DNA from: Prochilodus magdalenae
Taxonomy: Eukaryota; Chordata; Actinopteri; Characiformes; Prochilodontidae
Reading direction: 5' to 3'
NCBI GenBank assembly: GCA_024036415.1
Contig: JAMWET010000129.1
Location: forward strand, 124,001-188,000
Length of the DNA: 64,000 nt
The stretch's first letter is position 1. Each line of letters starts with the position of its first letter. Position numbers and translations under genes: made by a program. The notes below the pieces were generated by a model. That model ran no database searches and had not been told where the DNA came from. It saw only the letters and a list, made by a program, of their open reading frames with translations. Below are positions 24,801 through 53,720 of this stretch, piece after piece.

Positions 24801-27253
24801 CAGAATTCAATTTGGCAGTAGGCTAAACAAAGGAAGCGAAATAAACAGAAACAACACTGGTGTTACCCTCAGCTGCTGGAGATGGCGAGTAAAAGGATGA
24901 AGTTTGATCCTGAAATTGTGATTTTTCTTTTAGGCTAGTAAAGGCTCATTTTTCCCCATTATATATACTAAAAATGTTAATAATTCAAAAGCTCTAGCCT
25001 TCAGGGCCCACATACTATACTTCCATTGTCACTTCTGTTGGTACGGTTGTTAAGCAATGCATCCACTAGTGGCCGTTCCAAGTCAAACGTTTCTGACAAC
25101 AGCAAACATGACAACGAAGCAAGAGTACCTACTACTAGGAAGCTGAAAGAGGCAGTGTTGTGAGGCCATTAAAAACTTTGCGTGATGTGGACAGAGAATT
25201 TTTTTCACATAAGAGAAGGTGACAAATGTCTTGCTTGTGCTTTTGGCTACACTGCTCACACAACTGATGTGTTGTTCCATTCGTCCGTAAACTTTTAGAG
25301 AAAGTTCACAAAGAAAACAGACAAAATGAACTCAGTGCGGACAGGAAGCTCTGTGTCTGTATTCAACGTTGGGCATCCACGAGCATTAGAAACTAAAGAG
25401 GAAGGAGGAGGAGGAACTGCAACATGTAACAAATTATCAGTGTCTATATACCAAATGTAAAGAAAGCTAGATCTTTGAGTATGCTGTGTCAGTAACAGGT
25501 CATATTTGTGTATTACAAGAAAAAGGAAAGGCACACAGCGCCTGTATGTGTCCTAAAAGACCACCATGTAAATTCAAATGTAAGAGAATGTTACACTTTA
25601 GAAAGCCTTTAATTTGTAAAATATAATTTCAGACAAATAAAGAGTTTTTATGGAACCATGAGACCCAATAAAACGGGCCTTCCTGGAAACAGTGCAGTAG
25701 AGATACAAGAAGAAACCATTCCAAATGGATTTGAGCTGTTCTTCAACCTCTGGACTTGCACCCTCTAAGTGCACATTGTGCCACTGCCTGAGAGTTGATT
25801 GGCTGCAGAGCTCTCAAGTATGGAAAGCACAGCCATACTCAAAATCCCCAAGGGCTCTGTGCCGTCAGCCGTCCTTGTGTAAGCATGGGTCTGTGTGAAC
25901 AGCTGGGTGTGTTCTGGATTTGACTGCAGTATCTCCTTCACGTTTGCATAACAGCAGGGAATGGCTCTATTTGCTGCCTTGCAGTACATATACTTCACAA
26001 AAAAAGAGGTGTAAAAACCAGGCCAATCCGTCTGGGAGGTACGATTCTGTTAGCTCAGCACACATTCCAATCGTATCTTAAGTAACACTTCAGAGTCTTG
26101 GTGGCCTTGTTTGCGTAGCCACACCAGGGTCTTCTATAAACCGCAACTGTTGCTGGTCACAGTTTAAGCTTACCCTATATGTCCCTCTAGTACAACCTGA
26201 ATTCAAGTATTTTGACTAATCACCATACCAAGGGAAAGTTATTTGGGCAGGATTTCCTCAGAAAATACTTTAAAGACACAAATTATAAAAAACAAGCCTG
26301 TAACTACTGCTTTAGTGCACTAACTATTAAAATAAGTAATCACCATCAGTTTCAGACACACAAATAATATTTCACATTCTCATAGTACATAGTAACAAGT
26401 CAAGTATTAAATAACTTCACACAATCTAACAAAATGGGCACTTTTAGCAACAAAAGAGACAATAAAACAAAGACCATAAGTCAATGGCACTCATATGCCT
26501 ACATTCCTTGTTTCATTGATGTGCTTCCATCTTGTGGCCGAACGAATGGCCTGCAACACCAACAATTGCCACTACCAGACTACTGAGGCTAGACATTCAG
26601 TCAAATCTATCAGGTTTCTCTTTTTCATAAAAGAAGGCTTCCCAGAAGCAGAACAATTATTACGAAGCAAATAATCATTACTTTATGGTAGAAGGAGCTG
26701 TGAAACTCCTCAGAAATGCTGCCATGATTATTTTCTTCAGCAGTAATCCTACCATATTAATTTTTTTAAATTGAACCTACTGGGTAAATGTGAAAACCCC
26801 AAATGTGATCTGAATGTTGCACCGAACCATAACCTTTCAAAAACAAAAATTAGCCATGACATTTCCACTGGAGTTGCAAATGGCTTGTAATCATCTACAA
26901 GTGACTGAATCATTTTTGAATGGTATCCAACTGAGGCATGCAAAAAAAAGAAAGAAAAAGATTTAGCAAAGAGAAAGAAACATCTATTGACCTTTAAAAG
27001 ACCTTTTCAGTAGTTCAGCTGACCTTTACAACCATTTCCCCACGTTACGTACAGTGCACCCTCAGATAGAGCTAAGCAACACTTCGCTTGAAGCCCGACA
27101 TGTTCAGTATGAGCAATTCATCAGCAACGGGCTCTTTCTTCAACACCTAGTGTGCCACCTCGTCCCAACCCACATCCCAGGTGATTTCAAATGGTCATTC
27201 ACAGTGTTTTTTTATTTTTTACCTCAAGTACAGTCTGCAGCAGCTTTCAACGA
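21891..27253. other. Convergent intergenic region and st8sia2 3' UTR
   Basis: No coding exon was recognised. It holds any distal fam174b 3' UTR (AATAAA at 22953) and the 3' UTR of st8sia2, read leftwards from 27253. The nearest st8sia2 signal is a minus-strand AATAAA at 27211-27216, close to the stop; more distal ones such as 23748-23753 may be used. The part at about 23.7-24.1 kb is less AT-rich and more complex than its surroundings and might be conserved, but that cannot be judged from one sequence. Confidence 0.45.
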
Positions 27254-42666
<15,413 letters not shown>

Positions 42667-43074
42667 GACTGGACCGAGGAGTCAGGTAGACTGCCGGGAG
42701 GAAAGGAAAGACGGTTGAACCGAACTGTTCATTTAGCACCCGACAATTCCTCCCTCTCTCCGTCTCAGGCGCGTGAGCTCCTGTCCAACAGACGGTTCGA
42801 CTCGCTGCTCTTCTCACAGAGCGAGCGCCAGTCAGCCCGAACACCGGGGGTGTCGGCTTCTTCCTCACCCCCACATTTCGTCGTCGTCTTATGTAGGTTC
42901 GCTCAAACGAAGACTTATTCAGTCTCTCCCTTCTCTCCTCTCCTGCGGGCTCTGGTCCTCTCGGTTGCTCGCAGAGAGGAACACTTTCCCTGAAAGTTAC
43001 AGCGGGGGGGCGCAGGGCTAATTCAGCCTCGCACAGCACTACAGACCGGGAGAAACGCGTGAGGGGGAACTAGA

Positions 43075-43105
<31 letters not shown>

Positions 43106-43110
43106 GCACA
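42667..43110 (-). promoter_or_regulatory. st8sia2: st8sia2 promoter and 5' UTR island
   Basis: CpG-rich DNA extends from exon 1 to about 43100 and then gives way to a (CT)n tract (about 43077-43093). Open frames on both strands here (for example 42656-43039) are products of GC richness. The transcription start cannot be fixed. Confidence 0.6.
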
Positions 43111-46100
43111 CCCTCTCCAACTGTTGATACCAGCTGACCGGACTCTACTTCCACTCCATGTGGTGTCGGGAAGCTAGAAGAGGTGTTACACTGGATGGAG
43201 CTGCGTTGCAACTTTTACCTTAACTCTGCTTATAAGGAAAAGTCTTCACTCAGCTTTTACCTCTAGTTTCTGATAGATTTGGTTGTTCAAGTCACTCTTT
43301 CACCTCGCATGTTGACATGGACTGATTTGCTTTAGCTAACCTCTTTTACAGTTCACACATTGTTCTGTAGTTCAGAATTGTCACAAAGTGTCAGTCATAA
43401 TGTCTTATGCCTATTTTTTTAACATTAGAGTTGTATTTATAGAACTCATTCAGAATCACAGTCCATATCTATTTTTGGCATATCCAGATTGATTTCTGAG
43501 AGTCTGAACAGCAAAAACTATGGTATGTCCCATTTTTGCAAATCGGATGCAAATCACATTTGGATGTCCACACATCACAACTCTCTTACTGTGGTAACGA
43601 CATAGACTGTAGAAAGTACGCCCCCATCACTTCCGGCACTCTGGATTTGAAGTTGTTGCTGTTGGTCGTATTGCAAGAGACACGGAAGACACTTTCAAAT
43701 TCGCTTTGAGTGCCCAGACTGCTATGCATCTGCAAAATCTGATTAGAATTGGAGTTTAAAGCACCTCCTCTCTGGATATAATTTGGCATTTATATCAATC
43801 AATCTGGAACAATCTAGATATTCCAGAAATCCCACTGGGGACTTGTAGTCCAGACAAGGCAAAAATGTGATTCCGTTTCCGTCCAGGCTGGTCAAATCGA
43901 ATTTCCTTTACAACACCTATAACACGGAAAGAATGCCAAGGTCTTAATTAGAGTGTCGGAAGGGCTGGGACTGTTTTGATACCCGCGTTGTTACGCCAGC
44001 AGTTCATGCAGGTTGGTTTGTGGTCACGCAAATCTGATTTGATCATTTGTAAATATCAGGGTGGACAGTTACCACAGAAGACCTGAGTAACTGCAGAAGA
44101 GGCCAAAAGCATTCTTATTTTTCACTGTAAGATTTATATTCCAAGCAGTTGTGGAGCATTCCTGTTGGAAGTGTTCACACAATGTACATACAGTGGCTAA
44201 TCAAATGATGTGTATCATTTGTGTGAAAAAAATAATGGAGGTGCGTGTGTGTATTTGGACAGTAACTACAAATTCAATATTTACTCTTTTTCTTCCTTCA
44301 CACGAAATAATAGAATCGGGTGGTACTTGCAAGTAGGATTCCGCTTAAAGGACACACATGTTGAGATTTCTCTGAATTGTATATGAGTACTCTCCCTGTT
44401 TCTGGTCTCCTTCTATTCTTAAAGACAACGATTAAGCATGTTCATAAAGAAATGAGACACTGCTGTCCAAAAATGCTGTTCATTTAAGGTGTATGGTGTT
44501 AGCATTTCTAAATCTATGCCCTAATGATTTACTTCCCTGTGCCTCCACCATTCCAGGAAGCTCTGTGCACTTAATAACTGAGCTCAGATTCCCCCATGGT
44601 TAGTCAAATCACCACTATATATTTGGCTGCTTTGTAATGTCTACCACATACAATTGTAACTGACACAAAACTGGCTGGTTGCTTACTGTGTCTTTAGGGT
44701 CTGTGTTTTTTCAGAACCGTCTGTAGCGCAAAATGGTGATATGGATTTTGCTCGACTGTTCTGCAAAGATGACATGTCACTGCTGCCAGGAATAGTTTAT
44801 TTATTGCATTCTCTCATCATTCTAGCATTGCATCAGCACTTCAGCTGTTGATTCGAGAACCTGACAAGCAAAGAGTGCAGCAGCTTGACTGTACTACAGA
44901 TTTTCTTTTTAGAAGACACAGTCATCCAAGCAGGAGCTGGCTGACACTTCAGAAGCTCAGTATCCTAACTGAAGTCTTTATATAAGAGTGCTAGACAGAT
45001 TAGAGTCAGGAGAAAGTTCTCTGAGCACCAGGGAGAGTTAGCACACACAAGAGTTTCAGCGCAGGGAAATTATAAAGGCATGGGCTTACATTAAGGGTTT
45101 AAGTCAGAATGTCTTAATAAATTCGGAGGAATCCAGTCGAGCTGTACTGTGAACGAAAAACTTCACTTAGCAAAACTGCACCTGGATGCTTTGGGAGAAA
45201 TTTCATATGTATTGTTGTAGTGGTGTAACTAGGTTCCATGTTTACTTGTTAATGTATTAAACGTTTCCGCTGTGATGTAATAAACGTTTGCTACAGAGAT
45301 AAAAATGTAGCAAGGCCAGTGAGTTGCTTTTCCAAAAAGGCTGCAATAACTCCCTGCTGTATAACACAGCCGATTGACGGAAGTGATACCCCTACAGACT
45401 GACAGTTCCGTCCATATTTCCTTCTTTATGTTTGTTCCCTCTCTAACAACCTGGACTAACAGTAACTCAGACTAGAACCGACGGGATTGCGGAAGATGAA
45501 AAGAAGCCTGAAGAAGTGTGTCAGTGAAACTCTGGAGTTTACAGATATAATATATTTACATTTATTCGTATATTCGGATATTTAAGTACTTTAAGGCAGA
45601 TTTTGTTGGCCTAATTAAAATTTTCCCAATACAAATTCAATATTGTGCACTATTTGTACTATTCTTTGTACAGACAACCAAAATGCCAAACAATGTCAAC
45701 ATGTTTAGTTTGACTTTTTTACAGGGAGCATAAAATATAACAATATGTTTGATTTACAGCCTGCACTGAAGCAGTGTGTTGTCAGATTTTTAGTTAGCAA
45801 GGTGATTGATGAAAGCCTTACACTCAGTCGCTTATATGTTTAGCTATTCTGAGATCAGCCAAAGAGGTGAAATATTATAGGGAGCTTATTTCAATGTGAG
45901 ACATCCTCATGGCATCTTTTCAAAGACAAACCCGAGAGCCGTGGTGAAGCCTGTAGAAGGTATAGATGGTGATGCATGTAAATCTTAAGGTGGAAATGAT
46001 GCAAGTAACTGTTAATAGCTCTCAGGGCCAGAGTGGCTCACACCCTCCCACTTTTCTTTGAACTACCTTCTGTAAATTCGCTTGATTAAGCCCTTTCATA

Positions 46101-47760
46101 AAATTAAAAGAAATACGAATTACTGCAAAGGACTCTTTAAGGGCCACCAGGAATATTCTCAGTGTACTTGCAATTATGTAACATAGATAAGCAGGATCCA
46201 GGAATTGCTTATCTGGGCCTGAGCTCATGTAAGATGAACTAAGGTGAAGTGGACCATGGATGTCACATCCTCAGGGCTAAAGAAGTAAGAGATCATCCGG
46301 CTTGTTGTCAGTGCACAGTTCAAAGGGTGACATCCATAATGATATGGCGGGCATTAGTGCACATGGAGGAGTGACTGTGTAGGCTCCGTTGATATAGGGT
46401 AATATATAGAGAGGGTTTTGGAGCAACATGTGCTGCCATCCAGAAAGCACATATTACAACATCATGTTTTTATAGAAACAGGGTCTGGGTGGTAAACTGG
46501 CCTGCCTGGAGAGAGACCTGTTAAGAACCTAAAATCCTAGATCAAGTTAGAATGGGAACATGTTTCACTTTGAAACTACAGCAGCTGGCTTCACAATTTA
46601 ATTCAATTCTCAAACACAGATTAGAATTATAATGAAATAATATAAAAGTCTTGATTCTTACAGCTCATTACATCTCACTACTTCGCTTCATAAGTAACAG
46701 GGAATGAGGAGCCTACTGCTAGCTGTAGTTCTGCATGGTGGCTCAACTGTAGAAAGTGGGAAAGTGTGAATCCCGTAAATATGGAATCCTGGGAGCAAGG
46801 AAAAATATGTGCTTTGGGCATTCATTTCAGCAAAGGTAAAACTCAAGGTAGCTAGACTTCAAAAATATATACAGTATGTACAAAGAGGTGTTACAGGGCG
46901 AACTGAAAAAGTTTCTTTTCTGCACCATGAGTTGCTTTTCTCTTCTGATACTGCAGTTAGAGTGTAGAAAAACATCATGTATTCACTGACACCATTTGAA
47001 TGAAATAGTGCATGTAGTTCCTTTAAGCGCTGCCAGAATCTGGCCCAGGAATTGGCCCTCAGCCATTTACTCATTGTGGAATCTGTCCTTGAGCCATTCG
47101 AACTCACCTAGTACAAATATTTTGATAGAGAGGCTCTCAGTGTTCAGAAAGAGCTAGACGTCCAGTGACTGTTGGGAATATGACACTCATGTCTTTCTCG
47201 TTAACCTTGATCCATGTTTCCTAATCCTGGGCCTAGGAAAGAAACACTATGAGATGAAACATGCATGACAAAGGAACAAGATTGCATCTACAGAATGAGA
47301 GCGTACAGCAGTTTAGAGGAGATAACTGGAGCTGCATTAGTGAGGACTTATCTTTTTTCTATTGTACAGGCACTGATTTGTTTCCTGTCAGTTTTTAGTT
47401 TTGGATAACCGATTTGGCTAAAACCATGGAACAGTTCTGGCCAGAGTACGGTGTGGGTCTGTAGCATCACCAAATGGATGTCATTATAGTTTGCTCAATC
47501 AGATGTGACTTATCTGTATAACCGTTATTTACATGTGGTGTTATGTGTAATATATATCATTATATCAGAGCAGACATATACCAATACGTATGTATGTATT
47601 TACCTGGCAACTGGTCTTTTGGACTGTGGAAGGTAACCGGAGCACCCAGAAGAACCCTACACGGACGAGGGGAGAACATGCAAACTATATAATATAACCT
47701 AATTATCTACCAACAAGGTGTGAATATATATATATATATAGTTAAAGGCTTTATTTTCAC
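43111..47760. other. Upstream intergenic, nothing recognised
   Basis: No exon, RNA gene or named repeat was recognised. The neighbouring mammalian gene on this side is SLCO3A1; I saw none of its exons. Confidence 0.5.
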
Positions 47761-47769
47761 CATGAAGTG

Positions 47770-48180
47770 CTGTGGAATCTATTACCTCCTACCACTGCTT
47801 GATCTCACTGCTGCCTTTGATGCCTTTGACCATAAAATTCATATAGATAGACTTGAGAACTTTCAGGAACTTTCAAGAACGAAAGTCCAGGTACCCATAA
47901 GGAAGGAACTACTTTGTTCAATAGAAAATTAAGTTGCTATAAGCATGCCAGCGACCTGTGGTGTTCCCCATGGCCTCAATCTTGGAGTCCCTGTTATTTC
48001 ATTTGTACATGCTTCCTTCTGGCCAAATCCTACAATAAATATGATGGATGATTTACCACAGCTTTGCAGATGACACTCAGACTTACTTGGCCCTCTCCCC
48101 AAACAACTATGGTTCCCTTCACTCAGTTTTTAAGTGTCCTTAGCACATCACTAACTATATGGGGGAAATTTGCCAATAAA
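47770..48180 (+). mobile_element. LINE reverse-transcriptase fragment
   Basis: The + strand reads LLDLTAAFDAFDHKI, the conserved RT block around the first catalytic Asp of L2/CR1-type non-LTR retrotransposons. It is followed in other frames by a GVPHG...L-like block and, near 48060-48090, a degraded FADDTQ (the YADD box). Frameshifts and stops separate the blocks. Both the 5' part and the 3' end are missing, so this is a dead fragment. Confidence 0.75.
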
Positions 48181-51100
48181 ATGTTAAATAAAAGTTAAAC
48201 CAAGATTATTTAATAGGGGAAAAGCAATAAGATGCACAGACTAACTGCCTAATCTGGATTTGAAAGCTCTAAAATTTAAAGAACTAGTATGTAACCTCTG
48301 TGTAAGGGTCTGTATCTGATAGTACCAGCCCTAAATACCATCAATAAAGATTTGAACAGGTGACCAAGTTGATTTTTCATGACAGCTGCATAAGGAGACA
48401 GAGCGAGAGAGATTTCAGTTCAGTTATACCTCTGCTCTGTTATGCAGACCAACAGATGAATCTCCTTGCATAATGCCATATATAATATGTCATGACATAC
48501 AGCATGCAGCATAGATAATCAAATCAATTTCCTCTCCTCCCCAAAAGCCAACATTACACAGACAAGATGGGTGTACGAGGAATATTTATATCGCCCTCAG
48601 TTTCTTCCTTTAAACCAAACATCAGAAAAAGAAAGGAATAAGGGAAGGAAATAAAAATACCATAACAAAACCAGTCATCAATCAAAAGCTGCATTGAGTC
48701 TGTTCCGATTATATTTGGAGGTGTAGGCGTGCATTTAGATTTACATTTAACATGATGACGATGATCCAAATCATTTATTTACTCCATTTAGTGCCTGAAG
48801 ATGCTGGGTAGCTGGGGGGTGAGGCGGGTCATTAAAGGCCCTGGTTTGCCGAGGTGAGAATATCTATTCATTTGCTTTTAATTTTTCATCTGCTGCACTC
48901 ATATCTACCAGTCCCATTTCTATCTTTCAGCAGAGACAGCTCTCACTGAACACCATTAGCAGCACATATGGGTAGCTGATCTAATAATGACTATAAAAGC
49001 AAGCCTCCCAGATGATGCAGCAGCAGACGCTGCAATGTGAGCTGCACTGTACTATCATTTCTAGTGATGTTAATGAAAAACATACTAGATTGGAGGAATG
49101 ACATTTTTGAAGTTTTCAGAAATATCTAGATTTCTCTACCAATGGCTACTGAAATGCCATTACAGCACATATTCATCAAGCGTCTCAGAGTAGTAGTGCT
49201 GATCTCACTTGAAGAAATTAAAGTGTTCATTGTAGTTGACAATGTACTACTTCACAGTATCTTATGTCATTCTGATAACATGGTCATGGTGGACCATAAT
49301 CATGAACTGATTTACCTAATTACCTAAACTGAATGTATTTCAGCGTGAAAATCAGCGTGTGCACCCCTGTTACTATCAACACGTTGTGCTGCTTTCACAT
49401 TCTATTGGAAATACCATAATTACAACACAAATGCACAGGAGCACCACAAAGATGTAATTACTTATAGGAAACATATAGAACAATGCAATATAAGCCTTTC
49501 CTGCAGCTCCTGGTGTGTTTCAGTTATTTACCAACCACATGTAAATGTTGTAAAGTCTTTTACTTAGCAAAGACTGGGATATGGAAGTCTTACAATACTT
49601 TAAATAAAAAAAAATCAGGTTTAGCCTCCTTGGTTCTTCATGCTGTACCAGTAATGCTAAAAACTGCCAATTGAGTAGAGTTGGTTGCTGATAATTTACA
49701 TATCTGACCAGAGGAAAATGTTTTCGGATTGCTTTAATCACAGAGATTCATTGGAAAAAAGGCTTGGCCTTTACCATACAATTTTTGCATCCCCAATTAA
49801 GTTAGAGAAGTACATTTGAACATTTGTACATTTGATCCTTTAAAATATTTATCTCCTCAAATGAGTCAACTGCAAAATGTAGAAATAACTAGGATTTTTC
49901 TAGTACCTTCTGTAAAACAGAACGTGAATCTGCATATCATCTTGTTGATTGTCTTTTTTGAAAGCAAACACTTTAATATTTTTTTTAACTTGTGTGGTGT
50001 CATATGCTCTTTATCATGTAGTACAAATCACCAGGTGGGATATCTTCCAAATGTTATAATCTTAAAGGGTAAATACAGTATTCACAAGCGCAGATTTTTA
50101 ACAGCACTTCCCAAGCTTCACCTCTTCTTATTGGACTTTGCCGCAATATTAAAGACTCAGAGTTTTAGCAACAAGAAAAACAGGAAGGGAATTCCCTAAA
50201 CTGGACTGCAGCACTCTTAAACCAGAGTTGAGCATTTCGTCCTAAGTCTATTTATGAAACAAACAGTGCAAGTATGTATATTCAAGGACTCCTTGTAATT
50301 TAGCACCTTAAGGCAATCTTCGTCAAAGCGTTGAGTAATCTCCTTCCTATTCTACACCTGACTCAGCTCTTTAAAAACTTCATAGTCAGCCTCGGAAAAG
50401 AAGTGTAAAACGGTGGCACATACAGGCTCTGGATTTTAAAGAGCACTGCCTTAAGGCCTGATGTCCCATGGCTCTGCACAAGTCTTTGGTGTCTGGCACT
50501 ACATAAAATAAATATATCTTTGTTGTACCAGAAACAGCAGTCCCCTGAGAAATTAGGCCCTACAATCAATCCTCAAATCCTCACAATTAGTGAAATTGTG
50601 GAGCAGTACCATTGCGACTGACAGACCACCACGAGAAAGTGTTTGTCCCTTTGTGTTCTACAGTACTTGAAAGTGAGGTTCCCTCTGGACACACCAGTCA
50701 CTATGCACATAGAAAAGTAGTAGAAAGATCTTTTCAATGGTAAAGTGGTGGTGGGTGGTATCTGGTTCAATTGTGAAATGGTACCTTACTTTTAACGTAT
50801 TGTATAGCCTACACTGAACTATGGAACTAATGACATTTTAAAGGAGGACATACTGGTTACTGGTTAAAGGGATCTATTATGCTCACTTTAAATTCATAAA
50901 TACATTTTTGGGACCTTCTGGAATATATTTACATGCTGCATTGTTTTGGTTTGTTTTGTTGTTTTTCTCATACTGTACTTTTCTGGGAAAAACAAAGATT
51001 TCAGACAGGGGCTGAATACAGATGTGTAATAGGTCCACTCTAAAATGTGAATGTGGTAGCCTACAACACTTTATATGGTGACAGTGTGGGAGAAAGTCAC

Positions 51101-51249
51101 ACCCTTAAATGTATAACAGTAAAGATGCATGAGGAGACCAGAACAATATCAGACAGATGTTTAGATTTGAAACCATTATTTGATTATGCATTTATTGTTG
51201 TATGGATTTTGGGTGATGTTGGGCTACGTTTCTGTATTTCTATATATTG
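48181..51249. other. Intergenic, nothing recognised
   Basis: No gene or named repeat was recognised. About 48860-49060 is somewhat more complex and less AT-rich than its surroundings. The 127-codon + frame at 49816-50199 resembles no family and looks like chance. Confidence 0.45.
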
Positions 51250-51725
51250 CTATACACCCACTGGCCACTTTATTAGGTACTCCTTGTATCTACACTCTTG
51301 TCCATTTATTAGCTCCACTTACCATACAGGAGCACTTTGTAGTTCTACAATTACCAACTGTGGTCCATCTGATTCTCTACATACTTTGTCACTTCCCTTA
51401 CGAGGTCAGGGCCACCACAAAGTAGGTATTATGTGGGTTGTGGATCATTCATAGCACTGCAGTGACACTGACGTGGTGGTGATGTTTTAATGTGTGGATC
51501 AGTTTTTAAACACCTCAGTGTCACTGCTTAAAGAAGCAGAGTATGACCAGAACACCAACTGTGTAGCAACAGATGAGCTATAGAGTCTGGCATTACACTT
51601 GGGAAGTGGATCAACAAGTTAAAAGTGTCTAATAGAGGGGACAGTGAGTGGCTTAACTCCAGTCAGCACTGTTGCGTCTGATCAACACATACCAGCACAT
51701 CACACAAGGATATACCTAATAGTGT
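51250..51725 (+). repeat. Dispersed MITE-like repeat (copy B)
   Basis: Contains CACTGGCCACTTTATTAGGT, the GTAGTTCTACAATTACC block shared in inverse with 33405-33520, GCACTGCAGTGACACTGACG and GTGTCTAATAGAGGGGACAG. I recall this combination as a common fish (otophysan) repeat with internal palindromes. It appears internally deleted. Confidence 0.55.
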
Positions 51726-52164
51726 CCATTGTGTCTATTTCTCTGTAATGATAATTTAGAAAATATAGTCCTAATGCTAATGATTTGATTAGTGTTAACA
51801 GATATCACAGATAAATATCAGACATTCCCATAATGATCCTAAAAAAGGGGTTGTCACTGTACTGGTGAGCAGGGAGGAGAGGATGAAACCCCATAATGGA
51901 GATCTCAGCATTGTGAACCGTTTGAGCCAAACACTACACACTGCATCTTAGACTTTTGAGATTTTGCCAGTAAATATGTTTTTAGTTTTGGGGTTTTGGA
52001 TTTCTAGGTCTCTCTTCATTCAAGTAGACAGCAGCCTCGTCCACTATGATGGGAAGCAACTGCTTGGGGGTATTGCTGGGATATCCGCAGAGTGAATAGG
52101 TTCATATAGACTTTGATGTGACCCATCTGTTGTAGCACAATTGTACAGCCACCCTTAACATAAC

Positions 52165-52235
52165 TACTGCTGTGAGTGATACGTACCACACACTAACACA
52201 CCACTACCATGTTGGTATCACTGCTGTGTTGCATG
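52165..52235 (+). repeat. Second fragment of the 51-kb repeat family
   Basis: CACACACTAACACACCACTACC and the following GGTATCACTGCTGTG resemble the terminal part of the same family as 51250-51725. Confidence 0.45.
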
Positions 52236-52592
52236 GCAGCACAATCGCACTAGACGAAAGAGGAAAAACTGTGACAGCAGTGTATTTAAGGTTTCAGTAA
52301 TATCTTAAAATAGTGATTATTTTCTTAGAAATGACTTCGGCTCATTTAAAAAATCTCAATATTGATATACTATTTCAGTTGTCTCAAAATAAGGACTTTG
52401 TAACTGAAGGTAATGAGTTATTTTCTTGAACTAACTTACTGTCAAAAAATGAATCAGCAAAATAAATGAATTACCTATCAATATTTTGAGAGGGTATGTA
52501 TGAACATGAAAGTAAGTCATGTTATGTAATGAAGTCAGTATTTTGGGAAAATATGTCATTTAATGTAATAGGTCAACATTTTGTACAATTTG

Positions 52593-52656
52593 TAAAAAAA
52601 AAAAAAAATTTTTTTTCTGAAAAAAAAAATTTTTTCTGAAAAAAAATTTTTTTTCC
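52593..52656. repeat. Three A(n)T(n) palindromes in tandem
   Basis: Three runs of A followed directly by T, with A-run lengths of about 15, 10 and 8, are separated by CTG. Each unit is self-complementary, and neighbouring units can also pair. Confidence 0.9.
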
Positions 52657-53019
52657 TTTATTCTGAGTTTTCCAGTGTTATTTTTTCCCACCTGGCTGGA
52701 ATCCATAGTGCTGAGATTAGCCCACCTCCCAAAATGACTTCAAATCATTTCACATTTACACAGGTGTGAAGGTAAGTGAACAGCTGAGGTGTGGAGTCCC
52801 TCTCAGTTCTTAAATACAAAAAACAGACACATTAGACAATTAATACATACTCATTACTATACAACAGTATTAAACAAATCTCCAAACATGCAGTTTTATA
52901 TAACAGTAATAATATAAAGTATGAAACACAAGCTGTGATATATACATTTGTACAGATTTGAGTCTGAGGTAGATAAAAAGAAATGTAGAGTATACTGGGT
53001 ATAGAATATATCACGGAGG

Positions 53020-53720
53020 CAGGACCATTAATCCATACATCAGCACTACTGGTTGTTCAGAAGACTGATGGCTTGGCTGGTTCTGGACTTTCCTCCCTTT
53101 TAGCAGCTGTGAGAACATGCAGTGGCTTGGGTACGTGGAGAATTTGTAGCTGCTGACCCTCTGTACAGTGGCCCCATTGATGATGATGATGGTGGTGCAC
53201 ACTTTCTTCTGTTTCCTGAGTCCAATAATCAGCTCCTCTGTCTTGTTGACATTGAGAGAAAAGTTATTCTCCTGGCAGCAGTCTGTCAGGAAGCTGTCCT
53301 TGTCTCTGTAGGCCTGTTTGTTGTTATTGTTATTAGAGATCAGGCTCACAATCATTGTGCCATGATGACATTTGAGCTGTGTCTGGCTGTCCAATCGTGG
53401 GTGTACAGGGTCTACAAGAGAAGACTGAGCACACAACCCTGAGGGCCTCTGATGTTAAGGCTTAGGGAGGAGTAGGTGATGCTGCCTATGCTTACCACCA
53501 GTAAGTCAGGAAGTTCAGGATCCAGCTGCACAGAGAACTGTTTGGACCCAGGTCACGAACCTTAATGTCAAGCCTCTAGAGGATGATGGTGTTTACTGCT
53601 GAGCTATATTCCACAAACAATATTCTCACATGTATACTCTTGTCCAGATGTAAGTGTGCAGTATGTAGTATGTAACATCTGGACAGTGGTGGGCCTACGC
53701 TGGTCCCTTTTCGTTGATGG
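53020..53720 (-). mobile_element. LINE reverse-transcriptase fragment
   Basis: On the minus strand, 53436-53011 reads with SLISNNNNNKQAYRDK, then NFSLNVNKTEELIIGLRK and NGATVQRVSSYKFS, which match the RT region after the catalytic YADD box in L2/Rex-like fish LINEs. Upstream DNA to about 53700 resembles the preceding RT block but is out of frame. The YADD box itself is degraded, so this is an inactive 5'-truncated fragment. Confidence 0.75.

Noticed and set aside
49816..50199. 127-codon + strand open frame
   Set aside because: Composition follows the local AT-rich DNA and no motif is recognisable; probably chance.
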